This document shows positions 1-12,425 of a DNA stretch of 64,000 nt, in pieces; within the stretch, counting starts at the first letter, position 1, and every line of letters begins with the position of its first letter. Under the pieces are notes generated by a model. The model saw only the letters and a list, made by a program, of their open reading frames with translations. It made no database searches and had not been told where the DNA came from. The translations under genes and the position numbers were made by a program. Source of the DNA: Solen grandis (lineage: Eukaryota > Mollusca > Bivalvia > Adapedonta > Solenidae); assembly GCA_021229015.1 (NCBI GenBank), contig CM037777.1, forward strand, positions 52,134,423 through 52,198,422. The letters are read 5' to 3'.

Positions 1-356
1 TTCTGTTATTGAATTTAATTTATTTTTTTTTTTTTTTCCCAATTTAATCCGCACTAATCCTTATGGTTGTTGGCATATATTCTCATTACAAATATAAATA
101 ATTTTAACTAAAGAATCATTATTGTTATTTAGGATTTTTACCCAATATGGCATCAAAAGTATATTTCATCTAACCATGTTAGGATGTATTCCTAGCTCGC
201 CATATAATCAATCAAGATTTATATTTTTACCATTTACCGTTTTTTAAAAAGAGTGACTCCAAGATAACGAAATTTATCCACTTGTTTAATATAATGTTAT
301 TATATCTAAAATCATGGCTATAGTATGTCTACCGTTTTCAAAAATCATATTTTTTT
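1..356. other. Non-coding, nothing recognised
   Basis: AT-rich sequence with a T-run at 25-38. Confidence 0.6.
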
Positions 357-985
357 AGCTCACCTGAGCACAAAGTGCTCAAGTTGAGCTTTTGTGATCA
401 CCCTGCGTCCGTCGTCAACAATTTGATTTAAACGACATCTCCTCTAAAACCGTTGGACAGAATTTGATTAAACTTGGCAGGGATGATCCTTGGGTGAACC
501 TTCACAATAGTTGCTAAAATAAACTTGGTCCATATAGAACTCTGGTTGCCGTGGCAATGGAAAGTAAAAAATATGAAAAATTTAAAAATCATCTCCTTCA
601 AAACTACTGGCCAGATTTCAAAATGTTTCAGTACAAATGTTCTTTGGGTAACTGTCTACCAAGATTGCTAAAATTTATTCCGATCCGTCAAAAAACATAT
701 AGTGAAAACTTTGAACGACATATCCTCTAAACCGCTGGACAGAATTTGATTCAACTTGGCAGGGGTGATCCTTGAGTGAACCTTCACAAAAGTTGCTAAA
801 ATAAACTTGGTCCATGCAGAACTCTGTTGCCTTGGCAACCAAAAGAAAAAAATATGAAAACTTTAAAAATCGTCTCTTTCAAAACTAATGGCCAGATTTC
901 AAAACGTTTAAGTACAGATGTTCTTTGGGGGACCTATACTCAGGTGAGCGATCTAAGGCCTCTATGGCCCTCTTGTTTTAAATTT
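357..985 (-). mobile_element. Dispersed repeat with inverted ends (GCTCACCTGAG / CTCAGGTGAGC)
   Basis: An 11-nt perfect inverted repeat lies at 359-369 and 939-949. Inside, a ~283-bp unit (cgacat, cctctaaa, gacagaatttgatt, cttggcaggg) occurs twice in tandem, starting near 430 and 713. The right edge continues to an AAACAAGAGGGCC-like terminus (on the minus strand), the same edge as the relative at 56227-56655. It behaves like a non-autonomous element. Confidence 0.65.
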
Positions 986-3860
986 CAGGTATTGCAAAAA
1001 TGTTCGAAACCATTCCGTAAAAATTGTAATGATTCGGGTATGTACAAAAAGCACAGCGTCATCAGCAAACTGTAATATGAATAATGTCATTTCTTTAAGT
1101 CTATATAGAACCCTCAATATTGCTTATGTAGGTTAAAATGTCAGTTATGAAGAACGGGAAAAAAACCTAAAACATTGGCCTCTGTGTTTAGTTAAAAAGT
1201 GAAGATTTTTTTTCTACTGAGTCGAATACATGCTTTTATAAAATTAAGCATGCTTTTGAGAGTATTACATTAGCGTTTATTTATTTGAAAAATAAATATG
1301 AACGGTCAATTCTGTCAAAACATTTTAACGGCAATGAAAGGCAGTCGAGATGATTATTTTTTATTTTTTTTTTTTTTTTTGGCAGTTATAGACTGATGTA
1401 CACTGGCAGATTCAAGGGGGGCGCGCCCCCTCTAAAATTCCCCGACCATGTATAAAAGTAGACACACAAGTGACACAACCACAAAAAAAATTCACAAGAA
1501 TGCACTATTTTACAGCTTTAAATTTAAAAATCGCAGGGGAGTTCCCCCGGATCCCTAGTCCAACTAGAACTACACCCTTAGCACGGCTCTGGCAAAGCGA
1601 CAAACCGCTTGTATTGTCACTGCCTACATTTTTTTTAATATAGCCCCCCCCCCCGATCCGGCTCTGATGTAAAACAAATATGAAGTCTTTGGTGGATTTT
1701 CTTTTCTGGAAGCCGAATTGATTTTCAATTATTTTTCATATTTAGTTAGCCTATTTAACAATATTTGTGAATATATTTTAGATACTGTATTGATAGGGGT
1801 GACACCTCTGTAAACTACTTTTACTTTTAATATGGAGCAAATAATCCCTTCCCCAAAATAGTTTGGGTATTCTCCCTTGTCTGTTTAAATGATCAGCTCA
1901 TATACATGTATTGTCTATACTGAAACTTTTGTAATTGTTTTGTGAATATAAAGCATGTTTTAATTCTGACGCGATGACAGCATCAAGATTAAATAATGAT
2001 TCGGCAAATTGTCGTTGTCATTTAACAGTTGATCTTAACAACCGAATAATTCCTCGAAATGTTCATATATCTCTGTGATATTTTTATTAACTTTGTTTTT
2101 TGTACTTCTTTACTTCTTTTTTATTCGCTTCCGTTACGTTTTACATAGACGTGTTACAATGTATTTTTTAGATATGTAATTTTACTTATACGTTTGACTA
2201 ATAATAATTTGTCTTTGTAGAAAGTTTTCATGTGCTTAAATTGCATCTGTTTTATTTCTCAGATACGTTTCTTTCCTTGTTAAATACCAAACCATGGTTT
2301 GTATGAGGATTTCTTTGGCTTCCTATACATTTTTAAAGAACAATAATATAATATTATTAAAATGAGGTGGTTGCATCATTAATAACGCTGTTGTTGTCTA
2401 TCAACGACTTAACTTTCTGTAAATCAGACTGTTTTGATGTTACAACTTGGATGAATTCTTTAATTTTTTTATTTGTCAAATTCTTATATATTTCATCATT
2501 TTTATCCTCGTTTTTTTTTCTTGAGTTCTCTGTAACATTCACGTTAGTTTTAAACAAAAAGACAACATACAATGATCAGAAAATTCTGTCATTTCTTATT
2601 CCAAATCAATGAACAAATCAATATTTTCTGGATAAAGTAATGAATAGTCTACCACACAAGCACCATTAATAGAATAAAAAGTGAAATCTCTCATAAAATT
2701 TAAAATACGTTGCTAAGTCTATTTGTCTCCGAGTTTCAATTTAAGGTTGATGAAAGTGATGTCTGGTATCTGTTGACTAAACAATTTGCAATTACATGTT
2801 TTTCGGTGATACAACGCTTAAACAGTATTTTTCTATGTAATCTAGAATTTTAGAAGAAGAGAAAAAATAAGCAGAGGTAAATAAAAAACGTTTTGTCCAA
2901 TTTCGTCTCAAATAAATTTTGAAGAAAAGTTAAACCGTTGTTTTTAATGAATTTATATTTGCGACCTGAATAGCTTTCCATGAAAACGACAAATAATAGA
3001 AAAAAAATGAGTCAATATATTAGTCAAATAAATAAGCTACAAACAACGGTCTCTCATTATCAGAAGACTAGCGATTACTTCATATTTCAATTCAGAATAC
3101 ATGTGCATTAACAAAGAAAAGAAAATAAGGATGTGTTGATAATCCAATGTCTTTCTACTTGCATACCGGTACTTCCTACTTTCTTTAACGGAGAAAACAC
3201 CAACACTTGAACCGCATACCCCCTCTTCCACTTCTTCCCGATACTGGCCACATTCAACAGACTGAAGATTATTGCCAGGGGCTAGCGCAAGAAGTTTTTC
3301 TCCTATATTCTATATAGATATATATATGTAGGAGAAAAAGAAATGGCGAGGGTATGCAGTTCTAGTGCCAATTGGACACTATTACTGACGGCTAAAACGC
3401 AGTATGTTGAAAACACTGGTTTGAATCAAATATTTATGCTGAAAGAGAAAAGTTTAGATCTAATAACAATAAAATGGTAAATAGCACTTGGGTCACATTG
3501 CGAGGAATATAAACAAATAATAGATAAATAAATCTAATGTAGATTTTAACAGTTTTTATTTTTACATGGTTGTGATGTCAAAACACTGATCAAGTAACGG
3601 GCAAACAAACTTGGCCCCTGTATAGCGGTCCGTTAGCGCCTTTTCCTGTATCCGAGATGTTTGTCCCAAACACTTGACGGATGTAGACTGTGAAACAAAC
3701 ATATTACTGTCAGGAAAGTATGAAGTGCCATCGACCCAAGGCTGAAGTGTGTGTGTTGCGCGGATCATCCGGGATACAGGTAATACAGGTAATGTATATA
3801 CAAACAGACGGACCCCCAACAGGTGATCAAAGTTACACCGCGTAGTCGACAGGTGTGCCC
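986..3860. other. Non-coding, AT-rich intergenic
   Basis: Apart from the repeat at 1390-1670, I see no convincing exon, RNA gene or repeat. The open frames at 2357-2612 are low-complexity and lie on both strands of one segment. Confidence 0.5.
1390..1670. repeat. Probable MITE-like repeat with GC-rich ends
   Basis: ggcagattcaaggggggcgc at the left and a C-run followed by gatccggctctg at the right form imperfect inverted ends around an AT-rich core. The type is inferred only from this layout. Confidence 0.35.
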
Positions 3861-3865
3861 GTGTT

Positions 3866-4068
<203 letters not shown>

Positions 4069-4220
4069 TGTTTTAATACAAATTCTTTTTAATACTTAAA
4101 TTCAAGCTATGATTTGGTATTGTAGTGTAAATGAAATGTTGAATTTAAATACAAGAAGCTTTAAGAAACGCCAGATCATGCCTGGTAGCTTTTTTGATCA
4201 TTCTTTTTCTTCTATTTAAT

Positions 4221-4225
<5 letters not shown>

Positions 4226-4260
<35 letters not shown>
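4226..4260. repeat. (CT)n microsatellite
   Basis: Uninterrupted CT run. Similar runs lie at 5789-5826 and 12392-12424. Confidence 0.95.
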
Positions 4261-4263
<3 letters not shown>

Positions 4264-5785
4264 GTCTCTGTTGTAAAGAAATTAAAAACACATTTCATAT
4301 ATTTATAGCATGTTTGAATATAGGAAGGAAGATATTTTTATCAAGAGTGTGTTTGACATTAATGAATTACTTAGACAATTATATTCTCAATTCACGGGTC
4401 ACACATGTTCTTTACATTAGAATTTTCAACTGTTGAATACCTTATTACTAACTCTTTTCAATTTCATTTATAACTGATTATTGCTGGACAACAAAATTTG
4501 TGAACCGCGATTCGTTCACTGGACCCGCATAATGAACACAGCACGGTCAAGAGCTATTAATTTCCATTAAGTTTTGTTCAAGCCCAGGGTCTCTCAGCGG
4601 AGCCCTAAATGGTGACCATATACAGGTAACAAAGGCCCAGTGGGGCAGGAAATAGCCCATAATCCCCTGATATAAGGCTTCATTCACCGGACAACTGTAC
4701 ATCATTATTCTGACACCGTTCGACAGATGGACATTGTTTACTTAAGACCGCAAAAATGGAATTAAATGCATATTTTGTGGTACGAGAGGATTATACTGCA
4801 ACTGTCACAGTATCTGTGTTACGCAATAAGCAAATATAATCCCAGTAACGCCCTGATTAAATATACGAATACAAAACAGCACAATGCAACCTATGGGCTG
4901 AATGACATATACGCAGGTAAAAATAAATTATTCAATTAAATACTAGATTTGCTGTTTACTTCTGCTGCTGATGATGATTCAAGCGGCAGAAGCAAAAAGA
5001 AAATGAATAGTTATAAAGAATAGCCATCGTCGTCATCAAACCGACCGTCGTCATCGCTAGCAAGCCGTATTAAATCAACTAGAGAAATATACTGTATGTG
5101 AGAACATTTTCGCTCACATAATTATATTCGCTCGCAAGATGCCAATTCGTCGGCTGTATAATTTTATTTTTGACTAAGGCAAGACAAAGGCAAGTCTCTG
5201 AATCACCTATTATCCTGTCACATTCAATGGTCCATAAAATTAAACTTTAACCGACTGCACAGTGCTTTAATTGAATGTTCTTCTTAATATATTTGTACTT
5301 CATTGAGTCAACCTTTAATCTTGAGAATTCCGATTGATTTGATATTTTAACCATTGTGATTTATTCATATATGTTTCCTAAATTAAGATAAATGACAATT
5401 ATTGTGCAATCAACAAGGCGCCTTTTACAAGTATTGCTTTCATTTTTATATTTACAGCATCTTTATCTGGTAAAATTGAACTAAACCAAGTGATTTAAGG
5501 ATTTCATACTGTTAACAAGCCGTCTGATCTTTGCTTCCATTATAGAATATATGGTATCTATTATCATTTATGTTATTATCATCATCATCAATATTGCTGT
5601 CAGTTTTATTGAAGGAATCATCATACTTTGGATACTTTTGGTCGATTACGGTCGCCACAACCCCTTATTTGATTTAATAAAAGTTCAAATTCATGAATCT
5701 GGTCACAAGCAGCCAGTCGATGTCATGAGATTACGACAGCAGCCACATAAAATCATTTTTTCCTCTATGAGTTCATTATATTACA

Positions 5786-5788
<3 letters not shown>

Positions 5789-5826
<38 letters not shown>
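5789..5826. repeat. (CT)n microsatellite
   Basis: Uninterrupted CT run. Confidence 0.95.
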
Positions 5827-5829
<3 letters not shown>

Positions 5830-7963
5830 ATTCAATCAATTCTACAACATCCGGATGCACTGCTTTCTATTCATCATGTGTCATGTTCCGACAGACTGGA
5901 CTTTGTCCCAGATAGGGATAGTCAGTCCGCCTTATCTTCGTGTTCAGATAAAGACGGGGAACTATCCTGTCCTGACCGACCCCTGACCCTGTAACTGTCC
6001 GCCATGTTACGTGCTCGGGTCCAAGCTCCATCCCCTGGACCCCTTGACCTTTTAATACAGGATTTCTTACACTGGTCATTCCCTTTACACCTCTTAACAG
6101 TACAAATATACTGTTTACAGAGAGAGATAGAGAGAGAGCAATAGCAATACTTTTTTTGCAGTTGTATTTTTTTCGTAATATATGTAAAGATGGCGAGAAA
6201 ACAAGTATAACGTACATATCACCACTAAACATAATCAAAGAGCCATATGCACAGTTCAACACTTACCGGTATTTACTTTTATCTTTATAGTAAATACTTC
6301 GATTGTTTTATTATTTTTTTTTTCGAATACCACAGTACCGGTAGGTATTATTTCTTTATTATAAAATGAATTACATAATGTTTTAAAAATTTTTTTTATT
6401 TATTCTTTTTTAATAAATTAAATATTTTTTTCTGTGCTGGTAATAAATGTGTCAGTGCAACTTTCACACATGCGAATTCAACCAACAATACCAGGTCTCA
6501 AGTACGATTAAAGATCTTAAATACGGTAGGGACGTATTTTTGGAAACATAAAACTAAATGAATACGTTGTCATATAAAGTTACCATACTGTCGAACAATT
6601 ACAAGAACGATGAAATATGCCACTAAGTATTTAAGTATTACTAGAGTACAGTATTTAGTAAATATGTGGACTTGGTATCTGTTCGTACTCATGGCCATTT
6701 CTTGTTTTATGGGGGTAGGTTACATCAAATTATGATTACTATTCCTAAATGAAGAATTGACTACTCTTTGATTTTACGTTTAAGTCAATATCATGGTTTT
6801 CAGCGAGACATGAAATTACAATTAATCTATGACCTGTAACTCTGTGAAGCAAAAGAAATCGAATTTATGTTGTGTCGAGGTTTATTTCTACAATGTTAAT
6901 TGAGTAATTAAATGATGTTTCTACTAAAAGATCTGTTTGATCGATGATTAATCCCAGATTATATATAAAAGTAGGATTTCTATTTCTGCAACATGCACAT
7001 TATCACGTCACCCCACTGTTTATACCAGGCTGAAACTTTTAAATATTTCCATAAAACTATTTCCTCTGGCAACAAACACCAGTCGTCGCTGGTTTATAAA
7101 TTGTACCACTCCACAAAACCACAGAACGGTAGCATTGATATCAAATATGTTATACGGTAAATATGTAATTGTTACTGACTGTCATATTTTTGCATATATT
7201 TTCCCACACCACCTGTTTTACTCCAGTAATAAAAAATTAAAATCTAAACCTGCAATGATCATGCAAATTTTTTGAACTGTTATAATCACATAATAGAAAC
7301 ACTTTAGTAAAGTTAGGAGTGTATTATAAAAAAAGGATTGAGATTAGAAATGAAATACTGAATCACATGGTTAACGATTAAATCCACCTTACACATTTTT
7401 TTACTTAAATTACTTGTTCAACTTCATTATATTTCCATGACAACATTGGGCATAAACCATATGTTAACACGTTCAATTCACTAGAATACGGAAGTAATCT
7501 TTTGCGATCACATAACCTAGTATTAATATAAACTTACTGCATTTCAATATATCTAGACAAAGTACTTTGTACTACTCATAAATAAAGATATGTTCTGTTC
7601 TGTTCTACGTTTTATTCGTGTTCTGTAATAAGTCAAAAAAAATTTAAAATTATATTAATTAAAATTTATAAAATCTAATTTATTTTAGTCACGATCCTCT
7701 GCTAAGATGTATTTCAGATTAAAAATTGTCTTCCTAATATACATAACAGATTAAACTATAAATGTCCTTATCTTTTTTTTTTCCTTCAGATATTCCTTAA
7801 GCTTATTTTTAACTTAGATTCAATCTAAGTGAAATCTTACATGAAAAATAAACTTGAAGCACAAAAAACCTGCAGTTTCACTATGGTTAATTGAAATTAC
7901 GTCACTTATTCAAGGTCAGCTTCTTCAAAAAAAAGTCTGCATGGCTTAACTTATTATTTTGTT

Positions 7964-7977
7964 GAATTTTTTTTTTT

Positions 7978-8008
<31 letters not shown>

Positions 8009-8010
8009 GT
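7964..8010. repeat. Poly-T/poly-G tract at a SINE end
   Basis: A T-run followed by a G-run directly abuts the 3' end of the SINE copy at 8011-8255. Confidence 0.8.
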
Positions 8011-8255
8011 ATTTATTTAACGTCCCGCCGACAGTATTTCAGTCATATGGAGGCGATGTCTACTTGAGACAGAGCTGCCACACTGCAGTATCACGCTGTA
8101 GACATGTGGCATGATACCACACCCAGTCACATTATCCTGACACCGAGCCATCCTGTCCTGCAACTACCCTTATATGCTGAGAGCCAAGCAAGAAAGCTAT
8201 ACCAGTACCATTTTTACGACTTTGGTAGTCGCGGCCGGGGCTCCCACTCCCGAGG
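8011..8255 (-). mobile_element. tRNA-derived SINE, family 1, head damaged
   Basis: Contains ttaacgtcccgccgacagt, catgtggcatgataccacac and tatatgctgag, shared with copies at 37541, 53425 and 55352. The tRNA-like head (right side, minus strand) is truncated after gtcgcggccgg. Confidence 0.8.
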
Positions 8256-9982
8256 CTTGAACTTGCGTGAAAACGTAATGATACTTTTCCTTACATGTGC
8301 GTATATTGCCAACATCGTTATGGCAACAAGACTGTTCCCGTGATTAATTAATACAGTTACGGAAGTAATCACACTGTAAACACATATAATAGATATATAC
8401 ATACGAACTGTCAAAAGGTATTTAAACGGCTTTTTTCACAGTTTTTTTTAAATGAGATCTTCAAGATAAAGAAATATTTAAGAGAGCAGCCCTTTAATTA
8501 AATTTAAATTAAAAATACGGATTTTAATATATTTTTCTTAAAATTGAAAACAAATCTGATTCAAATCATAATGTTTACCGTCTAAGAATTACCTGAAATT
8601 AAAGATTGAATATCGCCCCTGAATGTTTCGAATCAAGTTAAACTTAAGAATCCTACTGCGCATGCGCAATTTTGATAAATGACATAATACTTCATTTCAA
8701 AATACATGACAGATCCTATATGTATTTCATAATGATATGTTGCAGCTGTGATTAGTTTTGTAAATATAGATGTTGCTAAAAATAGAATAAGAACAGTGTT
8801 TTTCTTTGGTTCTGTTTTTATGTTCCTAGAATATAGAAATGTCTCTCTGATGCTTTGATCTGTTAAATACGTCGAGATTTTTTATTTTAGAGCAAACATC
8901 AAGCTATTGTGACGGTGGTTTTTATTGTCGTTTTTACAGCGTGACTTTCAGATATTTAAATGTGTAAGCGGAGCGAGATAATATTAGTTTTACATTTGTT
9001 TTGCGTGCAACTTAACATACCAGTAATTTACCTATCAAAGAGTACGAGTGCATTACATTTAATCAGTTTCATAAGTGCAGATAATTTTGACGCGCAAGCT
9101 TTACATCTATTTGAAGTGAAGATATCGTTTATCAGGGGGGTAATGTTCATCATTAAGCAGACTTTCGTGTCAGATCTCCAAACTTTGCCCTTAAATTTCA
9201 CACCAATCTATCTACAGCATCAGTACCCACTGCCTCTGAATTTTTATCGATCTAAAATTTGTTTAAACCCTATTAAAAGGTATAATTTCATCGTCACTAT
9301 AGTAATGAGAGGGGCACGTGCCGGCACGTCATCTGGACTGTGTGGATGATCAACTAGTGTTGGATCCGGTTGAGGGCTTGACTTAAATAAGCCCCTCACT
9401 AATGATTGGATGTAATGAACCAGTCGGCTGTAGTTTAACAGTTTCTTTTATGCTTCAGTTCATTGTACAATCAATATTTCATTTTTATGCTTAAAAGCAA
9501 CAGCCTTCACACTGGAAAAATGAATCAATATGACCCTAAAATTATGCCGGAAAAAAATAGATAAAGCATGAGATAAAAGCTTAATAAAATGGAACACATA
9601 TTTTTATTAAAATGGTGAAACTAGATCGGAAAATGGCAGAAAATAAGGAAAGTTATGAAATACCATTTGTGTTATGTACTACCATTTTCAACATGTAGCC
9701 GGGTGCTGTCATTTATTTATAAACCGACATGGACAGTCGTGTATAGCTCTACATCTATGTAATGTATTCAGTTAAAATGCCACATTAGCACATGTACTCC
9801 ATTTTTAAACCAGAATATACGTCTAATTAACTTAGACGGTAATCTTGGTGTTTGATTTTTTATTTCATTCAGATGTTTAACCATAATTTTATTATTTCTG
9901 TCTCTAATGCCGATCGGACCTGTACCATAAAAAGCAAGCGTCAAATTAAGGTAATTTGAAGGTAAACACGCTTCCATCACTG

Positions 9983-10038
9983 TCTCTTTCTCTCTCTCCC
10001 TCACACACACACACACACACACTCACACACACACACAA
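9983..10038. repeat. (CT)n/(CA)n compound microsatellite
   Basis: Short CT tract followed by CACACA with one interruption. Confidence 0.95.
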
Positions 10039-11070
10039 CGAATATATTAATGCATTATTTAGTTCAGTATTGAGGTATGCATATAATGGCAAAGAAAGAA
10101 GGGAAGGAAAAATGTATGAGACACGGGACTCTATGTTAACAAAACAATCAGTTTTAATAAAAACAATTGCATCACTGCGAAGTGTGAAGACGTTAAATCA
10201 ACGGACCTGTTTTGTACCCTGAGAAAAGATCGTTATCTCTCAGATCTAAAAAAAATAAACATTGATACTAAAGTTAGATTATATAGCCAAACAATCGCTC
10301 AACCTTGCACAATTATTTTCTCAAGGGTTACCTCTAATTATTCTTTTATGAAGATTTACCGGTAACCCTTGACTATAGAGAGATTAACGCAGTCCTTTTG
10401 TTAATCAACGTCTTTGAAATCACGCTTTTTTGTCTGCTTTCGTAATACTACCGACATATTTCGTGCGAACGTGATTTTACAAATTATACTATGAGCACTA
10501 TTTCCTTGAACAAATGACGAATTAAGCGAGGAAAGTGGGCAAAAGTTTCAAAGTTTTCATGACCACTTGTTGCCCCATTCGGAATTTCAACGGATAATTC
10601 GCCTCCGTCGATTTTCTCAGTCAATCACCTAGAACTCGTGATATCCGCTAGACGATTGGGTCCCAACACAGGGGAAACGACGAAATATGATTGTATTATT
10701 TTCTATTACATCGCCGACAACGACGTAATCGCCCAGAGTTCTTTCAGTGGGAAATAATTCATAGATGCCAAGTACCTTTTTCCTATTCATTCAATAGGGT
10801 GCTAACACTATTATTTGTCAATGTATAGGTAAATAAATCGATTTTCCGATAATAGCACCGGCGGATAGTTTCCCCTCGGGTAGCCTCTAGCTTGAATCAA
10901 TAATAATAACAAAGCGCTGGAATTTGAATGGCTGAACGGTTTTCCGCACATGCGCACTGGGCTCTTTTTCATGAAAGGCGCTTTATATGAATTTTCATTT
11001 GTAAATGTGAAAACACAGATGACGGGTTGTGAATGTCGATTTATTCTCTATGTTCGTACGTACGGACAGT

Positions 11071-11224
11071 ATGCCGAGGACATTTCTGGTGAAAAGGAGT
11101 GGTGAAGAAAGTGACATAATACAAACTGATAGTTCGATTCATGAATCGCAGACAGGTTCAACCAGCGAGTTAACGTGCCTTACTGAAGTGACATTTGGTT
11201 GCATTAACCGTACTACGTCGATGG
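11071..11224 (+). CDS. First coding exon of a SNAG-domain transcription factor (Snail/Gfi/Ovo/Insm type), partial
   Basis: Seen: ATG at 11071 opens MPRTFLVKRSGEESD, followed by an acidic/Ser-Thr tail, and the frame runs to a consensus donor (ATGG/gtgagt) after 154 nt, phase 1. Known: the SNAG motif, consensus MPRSFLVKK, sits at the extreme N-terminus of Snail, Gfi1, Insm1 and Ovo-like C2H2 zinc-finger repressors and recruits LSD1/CoREST or similar corepressors. The in-frame ATG at 11029 is less likely as start because SNAG must be N-terminal. Upstream sequence is complex and contains an NRF1-like gcacatgcgcac at 10948. No C2H2 exon is visible downstream in the window; the rest may lie in the N gap or beyond, or the exon may be an orphan. 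The family member cannot be assigned. Confidence 0.55.
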
Positions 11225-12390
11225 GTGAGTATATCAGTATTATACTGTTTGACAGGCCCGTGCGCACGTGAGACAATGGGCGTCTTATCTTCGGTTTAAG
11301 AATATAGCACATATATATATTAACTGAATAATTTGTAATAAATTATAATAAAAATATAATAATGCCTACAAGTTTAAAGAATGATACTGTGGAAACGATT
11401 TATTGTGATCTTTACTATCTATCTGGTTGTGTGTCTCTGTCTGCTTCTTCCCCTTGCGTCTATCTGTCCCCTTAATGACATAAATTATATTTGCTTGTTT
11501 ATGTTCTTCATATTCATATCGAAATGTCATTTGTTAACACTCGTGTGAGAAAAGTTAAAAACGCCTTATTATCATGTTATAATTAATTTCGTTTTCATTT
11601 GAAAGTAATGACAACATCAATTTATTTGTAGAGCCTATGAAAGCCCTGTCTAGACATTTATGTCACTTTCCTCTTTGCTTCCCACTTTTTCCAAGATATT
11701 TCATTTCAATAAACCTTAAGTACACTCAATTTGCACATTTATCGTCCCAGTCTGTTTACTCTCTCTATCGTCATTGCACTTGTTGAGCAAAGAGGCTCAG
11801 CAGGTGTTGCCATAGAAACCAGCAACATTTTATATTGTAAGGAGAGCAAGGTTTTTCAAATATTTCCGGCCACCTGTCAGTGAAATACTTTAAAATCCGT
11901 TTAGATTATTTTAAGAAATCTGACTCGACCTATTTTGCCCGGTCGTCCCCGATAATTCAATTGATAGCAGGGCTGTAAAAACTGCCTGTTGAATGGTTTG
12001 CATTCGGGTACGTGATACAGGCCCAGTTAAACCCCTATTGATGTTTAATACGCTGGTCGGCAGTTTCTTACAAGGGATTTATTTGTCGATTGCCGTGCTA
12101 GCCCCACAATGATTTTAATCGCTGATGTGTTGGAAGCCGTTTATACCGAAGGACATTTGAAGCCATTAAGGGCCACAACTAAAAGATTTCTCGCTGCCGA
12201 TGATGATGAAGTAGAAAGAAATAGACCGACATGTTGACCTAAACATTAAATTGATGGTAGCAGATAAATCTAGAAAAATAATGAAAAGTACAGCTGATTA
12301 ACGTTGGAATGTATGAAATGTGTATTTTAACTATTTTATCAGACATTGTTACAGCTCCTTCTGCTAAAGAAATTTTATCTTGAATTGTTA

Positions 12391-12425
<35 letters not shown>

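Larger units (their letters stand above)
4270..10970. other. Intergenic with possible conserved non-coding blocks
   Basis: Between simple repeats the sequence is of normal complexity. The block 4490-4720 (gaaccgcgattcgttcact, ttaatttccattaag) is less AT-rich and has homeodomain-like ATTA words. A perfect tgcgcatgcgca palindrome (NRF1-like) lies near 8656. No exon is supported. Confidence 0.35.

Noticed and set aside
5551..6262. Open frames of 147 and 131 codons on opposite strands
   Set aside because: Low-complexity, CT-repeat-containing, no recognisable domain and no supporting splice context.
8655..8668. NRF1-like palindrome tgcgcatgcgca as a promoter
   Set aside because: No exon nearby; similar words occur inside gene B exon 8 and gene A intron 8, so it is not informative alone.
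8960..9349. 129-codon open frame on +
   Set aside because: No family similarity and no clear splice borders; length is within chance for this region.
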